From Sthenelais limicola (Eukaryota > Annelida > Polychaeta > Phyllodocida > Sigalionidae), in the NCBI GenBank assembly GCA_942159475.1, contig OW804096.1, positions 101,282,194 through 101,346,193 on the forward strand: a stretch of 64,000 nt of DNA, written 5' to 3'. Each line of letters opens with the position of its first letter. Position 1 is the stretch's first letter. The notes beneath the pieces are model-generated. The model did not search any database. It had not been told where the DNA came from and worked only from the letters and a program-made list of their open reading frames with translations. Positions 23,101 through 34,607 of this stretch are shown here, piece after piece. The translations under genes and the position numbers were made by a program.

Positions 23101-25480
23101 TTCATAATATACCATGGGGTTCTTGGTCCCAAATAACCCGTATTACATATTAATATTGACTGCATAATAAGATTAATTGACAATTCATACTTGCCCTACT
23201 CTGTGAATGGATATACCTAATGTTGGTTTGACTGATGCTGTTGCTTCTATGCAAATACAGACCTCCCTAGTTAGGGACGGTTTCTTGATGCTCATGTTGA
23301 CTGCGTGGATGGGGATGGTTTGTAATAGTGATTCACATCTCCTTCACTCATGATATATATTTGTAGAATCCATTTCATGACAACGTAGGTATGAGAACTG
23401 TAATAAAACATAAAATAAATAACTAAACAGGATCTGTGTAGTTTCTTTATAATAAATCTGTTGAATAATAACTTCAATCTCGAAGTAGGCTACAACAATA
23501 TAAATGCAGAATTTGCACTATTTTCAATGCAACTTTTGTCTGTGTTCATTTAAACTCTTATTTTCTTTAGCTTTTGCATTTGTCCCTTTCCTATGCTACC
23601 TCAGCGTTTACATATCCGAAACCACCTTTTATAGCTTATAGTTGGCTTTTATGCTATCACTTCTTGACCCTCATGGAGACAATAGTTTTGAGTAACTATT
23701 ATTAGCTCGGAAGAGCGTAGCTCTGGAGAGCTTTTATTTTTACTCGGAAGAGAGTATATGATAGATCGTTCTGTAGAAGTATTATATATCTCTATAAAGG
23801 ACAACACTTAACAACGATGTTCACTTCCCGAGTGCCCAACTAATAGTGTCTTTATTTATATCTTGGATTCCTGAAGTTCATACATTTCCTCGTGCTCCGC
23901 CCTGTGGGGCTCAATGGTACTACTCACTAGTCATGTCGACATCTCATATGCCCCCCCCCCTCCCAGATGGAGGACGGGGAGAAGAAAAAGCAACCCTCTA
24001 AGTTTGAAAACCGGTACCAACCATACTCAGTACCTTTATCCTGACACCAATTTCGACAACTTACCAAAATCTGAAAACTTCCTCGCTGAGGATCTCTGTT
24101 AATTTTTAACATTACCTAGTCTTCTAAAGGAATCGACTTGCCCAATATCAATTTCAGGCCAACTTTTTCTTCTTTGGAGTTATTCATCAGAAACTTTGAC
24201 ATGCAGTGGGTACACAAGATGTCAACACCCGTTTAAATATACAATTTACAATGCTACCAAGTGCGACAGAGTAACCATGAATGAATGTTTTCCTACTAGA
24301 TTTTATAAAGTTCCACGCCTCAAATGACAAATGTATTCTTGTACATCACAATAAAAGCTTATTTATAATTAATAATTTTGGAGAGCTTTGCCTTTCTGTC
24401 TAAAATGTCTTCTCTGTCACACCTATTGCTTATGAATACTGTCGCCGACTATAGTTGTCATCCTGCACGCAGAGTATACTTCGCTAAATCCAACACAAAC
24501 ACTCTTATAACTAGAGTGGTACTTATTATATTTTCCTTGCTCAAAACAAGTATCGTCTCAATACCCCTTGTACACGAATATTTGGTTGTTCTGCGCGTAT
24601 TGGGTTTCACCATCTTTATAACTATAACGTGAATAATTATGGGTATATGCTAAAATTAGGAGTACACATGCTAAAAGAACAACCATAAATAATTATCACA
24701 ACCTAACTATTCACTCTTCTATGTATCTTTCTTAGTCATAAGATTCCTACGGTACGCCCGTCGAAGCCTCTGTCAAGACGCTTTTATCCTATCATTACTT
24801 CCAACTTTGACATCGACTAGCTTACACAAGCTACTTTCTATAAATAGTTGTTTACTTAAATATATTATAATAATCATAAAGAAAGAAAAACTAACTCACA
24901 TTCGTTTCTACTTCCTTGAGGTATGTAAAGACCTCAAACCACTCCTATGAAAATTCGAACACTTATAAAACTCTGAATACAAAATTTCACCTTTGCTATA
25001 TCACCGATAACATGTTATATCAAACCTATAAACTGTCATACATAGCTAATGTAAATACACCACGCAGATCATAGCACCCAACTGGATGTCTCACCTAAAA
25101 GAACAAATCACTAAAACCGTGTATCGTTACCGAGACTATCTCTATCACTATCTGTTTTTAAATCAACTAGTTATCACTCAGCTACTATCTTGTTGCGCCT
25201 CTAGCACCGCCATAGCTTTACAGGTCGTTCAGTGTTCATATTTCTTCTGGCAAGCAGTATCTCCATTGAACGGACGTCCCCACTTCATCGATCACTTGCC
25301 GATCAGTATTCGGGCTCCTCCCTAACCTCTGGCCTAAGGAGTTAGATAAAATAGAGAACAAAAGGTGGGAAACATCCCATCAGTCAAACGCAACACATTC
25401 GAATTTTCACATCATTATCATGTCATTCAATACAATTAAATTTATACTCTTTCACACTATTAAGAAGGTTCATCGTCAAA
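20105..25480 (+). other. Laminin 3' UTR and intergenic spacer
   Basis: The sequence after the laminin stop is AT-rich and non-coding. Several polyadenylation signals occur (ATTAAA near 20287, AATAAA near 21734 and 22426, further ones at 23037 and 24350), so the true 3' end cannot be chosen. A G-run lies at 20270-20284 and a C-run at 23951-23961. I see no gene, RNA gene or mobile element in the rest. Confidence 0.6.
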
Positions 25481-25601
25481 CCCCCAATTAAGCGAACATA
25501 CCTTCAGGGTGAAGTTTAATTGTGGTTATGCCTAGCATCGAAGTCGGAAGTAAGGAAGTACAGGGGAGATGCGCACGCGCATTCGGATATGACGTCACAC
25601 T
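25481..25601. repeat. DIRS left terminal repeat
   Basis: The outer part (25481-25561) is complementary to the internal complementary region. The inner part (about 25564-25601) is the inverted copy of 30646-30682. The outermost bases CCCCC abut cellular sequence ending in tcgtcaaa. Confidence 0.88.
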
Positions 25602-25744
25602 TTCCAGCCACGGTGAGGGAACCTAAGCAATTAAGTAAGGTATCCCAGAATAATCAGACAATCCGCATTATTCTTAAAAAACAAAAATTATTTCAAAAAA
25701 TTTACCCTAATAACCAAATTTTTTGGGTGGGCGGGTGGGCCCCT

Positions 25745-25868
25745 GTACTTCCTTACTTCCGACTTCGATGCTAGGCATAACCACAATTAAACTTCACCCT
25801 GAAGGTATGTTCGTTTAATTGGGGGTTATGCTTCGCATCTCCGTCTTCAGACGGAAGTCCCGAGGAGA
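25745..25868. repeat. DIRS internal complementary region (ICR)
   Basis: It is a composite of the complements of the two element ends, meeting at the GGGGG/GGG stretch at 25821-25825. In DIRS elements the ICR templates the joining of the two termini into a circle. Here it sits just past the 3' end of the recombinase gene, as expected. Confidence 0.9.
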
Positions 25869-26112
25869 CTTTAAAGTCGCGCAGGTTACCGAACCTACAA
25901 ATAACTCCCAACAAGGAACTAAAGTTCCACCATTTATTAATCTCCAATGATCACAATGGCATCACATCTATGTAAGGTGAACATAACAGAACTTCCAAGT
26001 TCAACAAGACTCAGTTTTAGAAAGTACTAATAGAATCAATTTCACCAAGGTCTCAACATGACCTAAACACATAAAATGTTTCAAGTTATCGTTATAAGTA
26101 ACAACTACCGTT

Positions 26113-27339
26113 CTATTTCTTAGAACCTCTTAGTAGAGTATGAGCTACATCTTTCGATGTCGAGATCGGTTTCTTATAGAAACGAGTGAATGTGCTTTCA
26201 CTTCTCCAGCAACCTCTTTTAAGAATATCTCCAATCGGAACATTCAGGTTATGCAATTTTGACACTGAGGCCAATCTCGTGCTGTGTGCCTTGAAGGCAT
26301 CTATGTCTACACCACTATCGTTAAGAATTTCCTTAACCCAACGTGCCAAAGAGCTACAACCAACTGGTTTAAAAGGGGGAACGAAACTAATAACAAATTG
26401 TCCCTCTGCTTTGCCCTCAGAGTTGATATCTCTCAACTCCTGGGTACGACGTAAGTATTCCTTAGTAACATGTACTAAACACACCCTTGGGTCCTCTGTA
26501 AAGGCCCGTGTTGTGAAAACCTTCAATGGTTTTCCTACCTTACAAGTTTTGAGCATCTGATCAATTAAAAAGATTACTTTAGAATCTTTAACAACAATGT
26601 TTTCTACTCTCAAAGCACGAACAGTCTGTAGTCTTTGGGAGAGAACAATCAGAAAAAGTACCACGAATTTTAAACTCAACTTTTTTAGAGTGAGGTCTCT
26701 CACTGGAGAGAGTTCCCTCAAATATGACAGAACCACATCTGTGTCCCATGTATCAATATATCTACATCTTGGCGGTCTAAGGTGGGCCACCCCGGTTAAA
26801 ATTCTCCCTACTACTCGGCTTGCACCAAACGTAGTGTTATCTTTAAACTTCATTACCGAAGATAAAGCGCAACGCGCAATGTTAATTGAACTATGAGAAT
26901 AACCTTGGTTATATAAACACGTCAGAAACTCAATGCCCCACTTCTCGTTATGATCAAGTGGTTCAATCTCTTTCAAGAAACAAAATGTCCTCCATTTCGT
27001 TAAGAAAACGTCATAAGTCTTTCTAGTTTCCTCCTTCCAGGAGTTAAGATATAATAATCTGGCTTTTGCCGAAAGTCCAAAAGTGTCAAGTCTCTCTAGC
27101 AACAAAGACCTATGAACAGGCCTGTGCTGCCCAGGCTGATGTCTTGTGTTGGAAACGTCGGAATGAGATTTCCCTTGTTCTTGGGAAACGTTATGTACCT
27201 TCCTCTGCACATGCTGAGAAGTTTTGCGTACCACGCCTGGCTTGGCCAGTTTGGGGCCACCACCAATGCTGTTGCCTTTTCTGTCACAATTCTTTGCAGG
27301 CACCTTGTGATGAGACTGAAAGGAGAAAAAATATAACAC
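26113..27339 (-). CDS. DIRS tyrosine recombinase
   Basis: About 408 codons, open throughout. After a basic leader it has an N-terminal core-binding region (SWKEETRKTYDVFLTKW) and a catalytic domain with the first Arg in VLSQRLQTVRAL, the HSTRLASVSK box (H-x-x-R), RGCWRSESTFTRFYKK supplying the Trp/His position and nucleophilic Tyr. It should integrate the circular DNA copy by strand exchange through a 3'-phosphotyrosine. Its start overlaps the end of the RT frame by about 240 nt, as usual in DIRS. No ATG opens the overlapping part, so it may be translated by frameshift, reinitiation or splicing. Confidence 0.92.
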   Translation of the reverse strand: MLYFFSFQSHHKVPAKNCDRKGNSIGGGPKLAKPGVVRKTSQHVQRKVHNVSQEQGKSHSDVSNTRHQPGQHRPVHRSLLLERLDTFGLSAKARLLYLNSWKEETRKTYDVFLTKWRTFCFLKEIEPLDHNEKWGIEFLTCLYNQGYSHSSINIARCALSSVMKFKDNTTFGASRVVGRILTGVAHLRPPRCRYIDTWDTDVVLSYLRELSPVRDLTLKKLSLKFVVLFLIVLSQRLQTVRALRVENIVVKDSKVIFLIDQMLKTCKVGKPLKVFTTRAFTEDPRVCLVHVTKEYLRRTQELRDINSEGKAEGQFVISFVPPFKPVGCSSLARWVKEILNDSGVDIDAFKAHSTRLASVSKLHNLNVPIGDILKRGCWRSESTFTRFYKKPISTSKDVAHTLLRGSKK

Positions 27340-29055
27340 AACTTGAATTCATTCCAGTTCAAAGTGAAGGCATCAACATGGAAAGACAATGGGTCTGGTT
27401 TCCAGCTAACAAATTTTTTCACTTTATAATTCAGATGAGAAGCAAATAAATCTATGTCAGGGGTTCCAAATTGTTTACAAATTTCCTCAAAAATTTCATT
27501 CGACAAACTCCATTCTGTATTGTCAGTAAACACTCTGCTCGCCTTGTCGGCTTGCACATTTCTCACCCCAGGAATATGGCTAGCTACCAACCAATTTCCC
27601 CTAGATTCTGCCCAAGTCCAAATTCTTTGAGCAATCGTATTGCATTTGTTCGATCTCGTGCCACCTAGTTTGTTTATGTAACAAACTGTCGTACTATTGT
27701 CTGAAAGAACTAAAATCTTTTCATTTGAGGTGTCCCTCATAAGACTATTCAGTCCATTTAGTACCGCTTGCATTTCTAGCACATTGATATGATGGCCTAA
27801 CCATTCTTGACTCCATCTAAACCCAGTCGTTAATTCACCTCGAACTGCTCCCCACCCTTGGAGGCTTGCGTCTGTGACTAACTTCATCGTAGGCCCTGCT
27901 GATCTGATTTTCCTCACAGCCCACTGAACTTTGTTGTACCACCACTCTAGTTCTACCCAGCCTTTTCGAGAAATGGACATTGACCCATCAAATCCTGACC
28001 TTCCCGCCGCTCTCAAAGCGAAAATCTTCTCTACTTCTAACTGTTTGTAGTGTGCTAGGGCATAATCGAAACCTTTTGTCAAGTCTACCATGACCCCAAT
28101 TGTTTGGGCAACTTTCCTGATCTTATGAGTATCAGACGTTCTTAATTCGTCAATAAGGCTTTTGAGTTTATCAATTTTGTCTTGAGTGGGTCTCACTGAC
28201 ATTTCTAACGAATCTAATTGATATCCCAGGAAAACTATTTTCTGAACTGGTGTTTTTTGAGATTTTTCATGGTTGATATTGAATCCTAACCTCGAAAGAA
28301 TTTCCTCTACTCTAGCAATACCCCGTTTGCAAGTCTCTGCATCTTTACCAAGGACCAAGCAGTCATCTATGTAGATGATACACTGGATTCCTTCTCGACG
28401 TAAAAACGCAAACACAGGTTTTAGAATTTTGGAAAAAATTCTGGGGGCTGGGGAAAGTCCGAAGGGCATAACATTAAACTGATAATATCTGCCCTTCCAT
28501 TGAAAAACAATGTATTTCTTGAACTTTTCCTTCAGTCCCACAGAATAATAGGCTTCTTTCAAGTCTAGAGAGGCAAGAAAATAACCCTCCTGTAGCAAGT
28601 CAATCGCTGTTTCTAAGTTGTCCATCTTAAAGTGTTCTTTACGAATGAATCTGTTCAGAATTGTGAGATCTGTAATTAATCTCCATTTCCCCCCCCGGCT
28701 TCGGCCGCAGAAAAACATTCGAGATAAACCTAGCTTGATTGGCCTGAACCTCATCTACTACTCCTTTGGAAATAAGTTTGTCTACTTCAATTTGTAACGC
28801 CGTCTCTTGTTCTAGATTCATGCGATATTCTCTAGGAATTGAAAACTGAACCGGGGTCTCGACAAAGTCCAGAGAAATACCTCTAACCTGTTCTAACACC
28901 CAGTCATCCTCGCAAATTTCTTCCCAAAAGGCTACGTTATTAGCAATATTCCCCGGGAGACAAGGTACATTACATAATTTGTGGGACTCCAGCACCGGTA
29001 AACAATTATCATCAATAATATTCGTCTTACCTTCAAACGAAGTTACTCTTTTGGT
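27096..29055 (-). pseudogene. DIRS reverse transcriptase / RNase H / methyltransferase-like, one frameshift
   Basis: The N-terminal part (about 28700-29055) carries LEQETALQIEVDKLISKGVV and FISNVFLRPKPGG, then the frame shifts at an 8-base homopolymer (28689-28696). The rest reads open to 27096: WRLITDLTILNRFI, YFLASLDLKEAYYSVGL, FNVMPFGLSPAPRIF and catalytic YIDD in IIYIDDCLVLG. RNase H follows (LVTDASLQGWGAV, HINVLEMQAVL, VLSDNSTTVCYIN, ADKASR). Last comes the DIRS adenine-methyltransferase-like module (DIDLFASHLN, VSWKPDPLSFHVDAF, FSPFSL, VVAPNWPSQAWY). Its 5' end overlaps the gag 3' end in another frame. The break may be a mutation or a homopolymer sequencing error. Confidence 0.9.
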
Positions 29056-30442
29056 GTTGGGTCCCCTTTGCGAAAATCCCCTTTTCCGGTGGATTTACTG
29101 GACTGGTTCTTGGAGAAAGTTTTCTTCCCCTTAAACCCTTTCTTCTTTTTGAAGCCTCCCTTGCCCTGAGAGTTCTTAGGATTTTTCCCCTTGAAGGTTT
29201 TCTTATTAGTCCAACCAGCCTTCCTGATGTCCTCTATCCTCTTAGCTAACTTGGATACATGTTCGCCCTCCTTAAGAGCTGCTTCCAGATTGTCAGCAAG
29301 AATGTACTTAGATCCTGGAGGATTTGCATCGTTCGCCAACGATTTATATTCAGGGGGGAGAAGGTCGCGAATAGCCTCTCTCCTATCTTTTACAAGCTTG
29401 TAACGTATAAAGTAGTTACTCATGGCGAACACCTCTGCTAGCTTTTTCATCGTGGTCCTAACCCACGTACCCTGTCCTGGCACATCAAATTGTTTTATAT
29501 CATTTGCAGCACTCACAACACCGCACAAGATTTTCATAAATACTTGCTCGTGTTTCTTGAGCCTGTCGTCGTGCTCCTTTGCGTCGTGAGGCAGGGCATC
29601 CCTCACTTTGGGATTAAGCTCATGAACCTGAAGGTAATCCATATTACTAGGACGCAAGAATGAGTCCATACTCTTCTTTAACCCCTCAGAAGATAAAGTA
29701 GCCGTGGCTCTCTTAACGAAAAATTTCTTAATATCTTCGTGTACTGGTGCCGAAACTCTATCATCACATTCAATTTCACTAGTTAGTTCCTCCCAAAAGG
29801 AAGTAAACCCACTCGGAGTCGAACCTTTATCGTTCTGGGAAGAACCCGATGGTCCCCCCCCCCCCCCACAGGTGTCGACGAGGATTTAGAAAGTAATGGA
29901 ATTTTGAAAGAAGAGAAATCGCTATATGAACTCACTCCGGCTACCGAGCTATCGGATTCCCAGTCCTGTTGATCGGGTTCACTGTCTGAGTCCATGGATT
30001 CCTTTTGAGCTTTAAGTTCACTCTCAAACCCATCCATGCGGGTAGAGATACCATCTAGTTTATCATTGATCCCAGAGATGGTTTGCAATAATTGTGCTGT
30101 CACATTATCATTCAAGTCCTTTGCCGCAGATTTACTGTGCTTAGGGCTCCTGGATCTCGATCTCGACCTTGTACGTGACCTCTTGTGCCTCGTGTTGTTG
30201 TCTTTCGGACGGCTGTTGCGACTGCCGTGTTCCGAAGACCGATCAGATCTGCCACTACCGGAAGAATGTTCCTTGGAACGAGAAGAATCACCTTCTTTCT
30301 TGGAATTGGAAGAATCACCCTCTTTCTTGTTAGAGATATAGACTTTCCTCTTCTCCGGTTCATCGTCTGAACTTCTCTCAGACAGGTCGTGCACCGACTT
30401 GGTTTTGACCACGCGGTCCTTCCCTACGCCTGACGACGTCAT
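29043..30442 (-). pseudogene. DIRS gag-like protein, one frameshift
   Basis: The first ATG is at 30442. The N-terminal half is rich in Ser/Arg/Lys (RSRTRSRSRSRSPKHSK) followed by a short helix (LLQTISGINDKLDGISTRMD) and an acidic stretch. The frame shifts at a run of 14 C (29854-29867). The C-terminal half then reads open: helical (IKKFFVKRA, VFMKILCGVVSAANDIKQF) and ending in a Lys/Gly/Asn-rich basic tail. The SR-rich start and basic tail fit a nucleic-acid-binding capsid-like role. No zinc knuckle is seen, as is common in DIRS gag. Confidence 0.78.
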
Positions 30443-30645
30443 GGCTAGGTTATCGAACTTTTTCAAAAAAGAACGAATTTAAGGCCGCAGAACCTAATCT
30501 TTCTCTAGATTAAGGTTCTTAAACAAAAGAACTCGGCTTTTGTTAACAAACAAAAAGGCGGTCGTGCCTTTTGAACTCCAATCTATCCAATTTAAACGAA
30601 GACTGGCGTGGCTTCGTGTTTGTGTCTCCAGAATGGCGACTAAAA

Positions 30646-30720
30646 GTGACGTCATATCCGAATGCGCGTGCGCATCTCCTCGGGACTTCCGTCTGAAGAC
30701 GGAGATGCGAAGCATAACCC
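30646..30720. repeat. DIRS right terminal repeat
   Basis: Its last 46 nt are complementary to 25823-25868 in the ICR, and its inner 37 nt are inverted relative to 25564-25601. It contains a self-complementary core (cttccgtctgaagacggag). Confidence 0.88.
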
Positions 30721-31087
30721 ACAGTGTGAGCAGTATTTGTTCACAGACCTTTCCAATACCAGACCATCCCTGTATGAGCATTGCACCTATACCCTCCAAT
30801 AGAAACTATTCTGACCATTTCATATGACACGAGTGTGTTTTCTTACCATACGATCTACATATTCAACCTTTATACTGTGTGGGTGTAGTCCTTGTTGCGG
30901 GATTCAACACAGAGTATAGCACATAATCTTTGTGATGTCCCCATGCAAACTCTCTTCTACAACCCCCTCCTATATTTTCAGTCTAGTAGCGACTTGGAGA
31001 GATAAAAGCACACTCCCCATTTCGCAACACCCACGACAATACAGAATGTTATTGAATAAAAATTTTTGAGTTCCCAGAACAATAAAG

Positions 31088-32071
31088 ATGCCTACCCATT
31101 TTCCAACCGCAGGGCTCCAAACACTAGCTTCCCCTGGCGAGCTGCTGTCATTAACCTCAAGCTCCTCATCGTCTTCAGACAGCTCCTCACCTAGAAGAAG
31201 TCGAAAGAAAGGAAAGAAAAACAAAAGGATTAACAAAAGGCACCACTCTGACCGAGCCCACCCGTTCAGAGACCGCTCCACTAGCTCATCCTCCAGCGAG
31301 GACGGCCGAAGCCACCGCCTCCCCGAACCAAGACACCTAAAGAGGGTCTATGCACACCAGCGCATAGCAACAAAAGCACTCCATAAACAGTACAGAGGCA
31401 GATCAACCCCCAAAGGTAACTCATTAAAAATCTCACCAGAAACCTACCTCCCCCCTGACCTAGCTTCCCGAATTAAAGACGAGAGAAGGGACCTCACCAT
31501 AGCAGAATATTTCTGTGGTTTCCCCATAATGTGTGCTGGCAAGGCCAAGCCAGGCTCCTCCCTATACCATATGCTACAACACCTGGGTGAGATGGGCGAG
31601 GATGCAGCCATACACCAGTGGCAAGGGCCGAGGCTGTGGTCCCAAACAGTCATCGACCACATTGTTGCTGGCTCAATCACATGGAAAGACTCAAACTATC
31701 TCCAGCAGCAGAGGGCGCGCCTCAGCTGGAACCACAAACCATCAGGAATATCGAGAAAGAAGGCAGCCACAGCATCTGTATCTGTCCCCTGCCCCATGTA
31801 TAATTGGGAAGAGTGCTCCGCCCTGGAATCACACGTCGAAGGTGCTGTGTCTCTAATCCACTGCTGTGGATACTGTTGGTTTAAAACACAAAAGAAACAG
31901 TACACCCACACCTCCAAGGCATGCAACAATAGGAAAGCAGCAACAGGAGCACTCAACTCGGCTGGTAACAACAATAACACCCCGGGATTTAACAAGAAAC
32001 GCGATTGGAATACGCCAAACAGGCCCCGCGACTCCACTCAAACCCCCTCAGACAGCCCTGCAAAAAACTAA
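31088..32071 (+). CDS. Ngaro-like gag protein
   Basis: It has 327 residues from a good ATG. The first 90 residues are Ser-rich and basic (LTSSSSSSSDSSSPRRSRKK). The middle has a conserved-looking helical core (RDLTIAEYFCGFPIMCAGKA, LYHMLQHLGEMGEDAAIHQW). A Cys/His-rich C-terminal segment (CPMYNWEECSALESH, then HCCGYCWFKTQKKQYTHTS) is a likely zinc-binding, nucleic-acid-binding module. The tail is Asn/Thr-rich. The assignment as gag rests mainly on its place before the RT. Confidence 0.7.
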   Translation: MPTHFPTAGLQTLASPGELLSLTSSSSSSSDSSSPRRSRKKGKKNKRINKRHHSDRAHPFRDRSTSSSSSEDGRSHRLPEPRHLKRVYAHQRIATKALHKQYRGRSTPKGNSLKISPETYLPPDLASRIKDERRDLTIAEYFCGFPIMCAGKAKPGSSLYHMLQHLGEMGEDAAIHQWQGPRLWSQTVIDHIVAGSITWKDSNYLQQQRARLSWNHKPSGISRKKAATASVSVPCPMYNWEECSALESHVEGAVSLIHCCGYCWFKTQKKQYTHTSKACNNRKAATGALNSAGNNNNTPGFNKKRDWNTPNRPRDSTQTPSDSPAKN

Positions 32072-32464
32072 GTAGACGTCCCCCACTCCACCAAAGGGAC
32101 GATAAACACAGTGAGTCACATATCTTTAATGCTAAAACAATACCCTGACTGATATCTGTGGACAAACCTGTTGTGAACATGTGCAACGCTAAAACATCAA
32201 CCCACGGTGGCCATGACACCGGAAGCCATCAACTACATCCTCCCGGCCCGGAAGTAAACAACAAACATGGCCACCAAACTTCCGCCCAGGCCATCGCAGC
32301 TACCTGTGCGACTACAAAAATCCCTCACACTCGGAAAATATCGGGTTCACAAGCCAAAAACCCGAAACAACCATACTTGGCAAACGAACACTTAGCCCCA
32401 GCTTGCATAGGAGGGTCTACGCCCCGTGCTGCTACAGCTACGACTCTATTAGTGGGAAAACTTA

Positions 32465-33790
32465 GTGGGAAAACTGATATGGTACACCCGATGGCTATTC
32501 GGCCCAAAACAAAACAAACCTACCGACAACACAAGCATCTATAACTGTGAAACATCGATCGTGAGTATAAAAAGGCCTACAAAATGTGTTTACAACCCTA
32601 TACATGAAAGTAACTCGCTTAACGAGAAGGGAAAATTAGGTCAAGTGTTGAAGCATCATAACAACGAAAGTAATGCGAAAACTCACAGTGTCAGCGGAGT
32701 GGGGAGTGGTAAACCCTCCCTCCCCGATGAACCTCAAGATGTTGTGTCAGCGGCTGAAAACTTATCATACCTCGATCACACAGAGGAGGCACAAAACCCA
32801 CCTCCAAATATACACTTCAACAACTACAAGTCCTGGCCATTCCCAGCCCTCTGCTTACCAGGGAAGATGGCAGACATGTACGAGTCTGTCCGAGCTAAGG
32901 GCCTACCGAACTGGAAGGGAGCCAAGGTAGAGGTCCCCTCCACACTTGACATAGCACAGTGGGAGAAACACTCGACTGGTCACCCGGAGGACCAGGCTAT
33001 ATTGAATGGAATAAAATATGGCTTTCCTCTACAGTACCAAGGCGGGCCCATGACAACAACACCAACCGGAAAAAACCACCCGTCAGCAGTAGCTTATCCA
33101 ACACACGTTGCTGCCTACCTCGATGCCGAGTGTAGGATGAATGCCATGGCCGGACCATTCAGAGCCCCACCGTTTGTACCCTGGTACCATCAGAGCCCGC
33201 TAATGACAAGGCCAAAAAACGAGCCAGGAAAGAGACGCATCATCGTAGATCTCTCGTTCCCAGATGGAGGGATAAACAAATGGGTCGCAAAAAACCAGTA
33301 CAACGGAGCTCCAGCTACTCACAACTTACCAACTGTAGCGATGGCTGGCCAACTAATCAACAACCTAGGACGACATGGCGTCATCATGGCAGTATTGGAC
33401 TTATCAAGAGCGTACAGGCACTTCCGCCTGTGCCCACTAGACTGGCCCCTGACCACCATAGCCCACGAGGGAGTTATTTATGTCGACCTGGCCCTTCCAT
33501 TTGGGGCCAGAATGTTGTCATTCGTAATGCAGATGGCAGCGTCCTTTATCGTCCGAGCCCGTGCCTCAAATGGCATCATATCTTTGATGTACTTGGACGA
33601 CATCATACTGCTAGCTAAGGATGAATCGACTATGAAACACAACTTCCTATACACACAGAGCCTACTGACATCGCTAGGTCTACAAGTAGCAAAAGGAAAA
33701 ACCCAGCCCCCAAACACCAAAGTCCAATGGCTGGGCATAATCATACTCAAAAAACAACTGCCTATCGATTCCACCCTCAAAGATGGATGA
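32465..33790 (+). CDS. Ngaro-like reverse transcriptase
   Basis: The open frame covers about 441 codons. The first 160 residues are a poorly conserved leader. RT motifs follow: PGKRRIIVDLSFPDGGINKW, GVIMAVLDLSRAYRHFRL (catalytic Asp), DLALPFGARMLSFVMQMAA, and YLDDIILLAKD with the YxDD pair, then QWLGIIIL. The frame stops at 33790. The connection region continues in a second frame (33783-33906) and RNase H in a third, so the polyprotein is broken. No clear ATG opens the frame; it may have been expressed as a fusion or by frameshift. Confidence 0.85.
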   Translation: MGKLIWYTRWLFGPKQNKPTDNTSIYNCETSIVSIKRPTKCVYNPIHESNSLNEKGKLGQVLKHHNNESNAKTHSVSGVGSGKPSLPDEPQDVVSAAENLSYLDHTEEAQNPPPNIHFNNYKSWPFPALCLPGKMADMYESVRAKGLPNWKGAKVEVPSTLDIAQWEKHSTGHPEDQAILNGIKYGFPLQYQGGPMTTTPTGKNHPSAVAYPTHVAAYLDAECRMNAMAGPFRAPPFVPWYHQSPLMTRPKNEPGKRRIIVDLSFPDGGINKWVAKNQYNGAPATHNLPTVAMAGQLINNLGRHGVIMAVLDLSRAYRHFRLCPLDWPLTTIAHEGVIYVDLALPFGARMLSFVMQMAASFIVRARASNGIISLMYLDDIILLAKDESTMKHNFLYTQSLLTSLGLQVAKGKTQPPNTKVQWLGIIILKKQLPIDSTLKDG

Positions 33791-34518
33791 AATTAAAACT
33801 TGCTTGGCCCTGACATCCACTAAGAGGGTAATCTCAACGAAGACAATGCAGAGTGTGATCGGCAAGATCGCGCATCTCGCTAACAGTTGGCCCGGCCACT
33901 CTCTGCATGCAACGCATGCTCTCCGCTATGAGGAACGCCAAGGGAGGCCCCATCACCGTTACCAACTGCATCAGAGCTGACCTGGCTTGGTTCAACAGGT
34001 TTGTTGAGAAATATAATGGCACTGCCATCATCCCTGAGAACATCGTGTCCAAGACCATCTGGGCAGACGCCTGCCTCACAGGAGGGGGGGCCACGAATGG
34101 CAAACACTACTACGCCCACGTATTCAGTGCAGGGATCACGTCCAAGAAGCACATTAATCAACTGGAGGCACTTAACTGTGTCGCCGCCACCCGCCTCCTC
34201 ACAGGCCCGGAGGACCGTGCCAGAACAGTCCGGGTCTGTTGTGACAACCAAGCGAGTGTGGAGGCCTTCAAAGGAGGACGTCCCAAGGACCCAATACTCG
34301 CTGCCTGTGCCAGGGCACTATGGTTTGTGTCTGCAGAAAGGGAACTCACCCTCCAGTTCGTCCACATACCAGGCCGCCTCATGGACCTCCCTGACGCCCT
34401 CTCTCGTCAACACACGTCCCTGTCATTTACTAAGAAAGCTAATGAAATTATTTCAGATCTATCCCTTGCTCCGATCAATTCTAATGACAGCCACTATGAC
34501 ATTTCTAATTTCTTCTAG
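33783..34518 (+). pseudogene. Ngaro-like RT connection and RNase H domain
   Basis: The connection reads in one frame to about 33906 (MQSVIGKIAHLANSWPGHSL), then RNase H reads from 33907 in another: LAWFNRFVEKYNG, TIWADACLTGGGA (first Asp), KHINQLEALNCVAATRLL (Glu), RVCCDNQASVEAFKGG (Asp), FVHIPGRLMDLPDALSR. It degrades the RNA of the RNA/DNA hybrid in intact elements. The frame changes indicate decay. Confidence 0.82.
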
Positions 34519-34607
34519 GGGCAATCCAGAAGTCTCTTGCCAGGCTGGCAGAGACCAGGAAGAAGGAGTCTCACCGGCCGGGGACAAACGCCAACAGAGC
34601 CTCGGCG

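Larger units (their letters stand above)
25481..30720 (-). mobile_element. DIRS-type tyrosine-recombinase retrotransposon, structurally complete
   Basis: The element is 5.24 kb, read on the minus strand: gag, then RT/RNase H/methyltransferase-like, then an overlapping tyrosine recombinase. Both ends are fixed by the internal complementary region (25745-25868). Its first 81 nt are complementary to the left end (25481-25561, one mismatch seen), and the last 46 nt are complementary to the right end (30675-30720). The two ends share an inverted repeat including gatgcgcacgcgcattcgga. This is the DIRS design, in which replication goes through a circular form and the recombinase integrates it without a target duplication. 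Gag and RT frames are each broken once at a C/G homopolymer. Confidence 0.92.

Noticed and set aside
32158..32544. A separate protein between Ngaro-like gag and RT
   Set aside because: No recognisable motif or consistent start; more likely leader sequence of the RT frame or decayed coding DNA.
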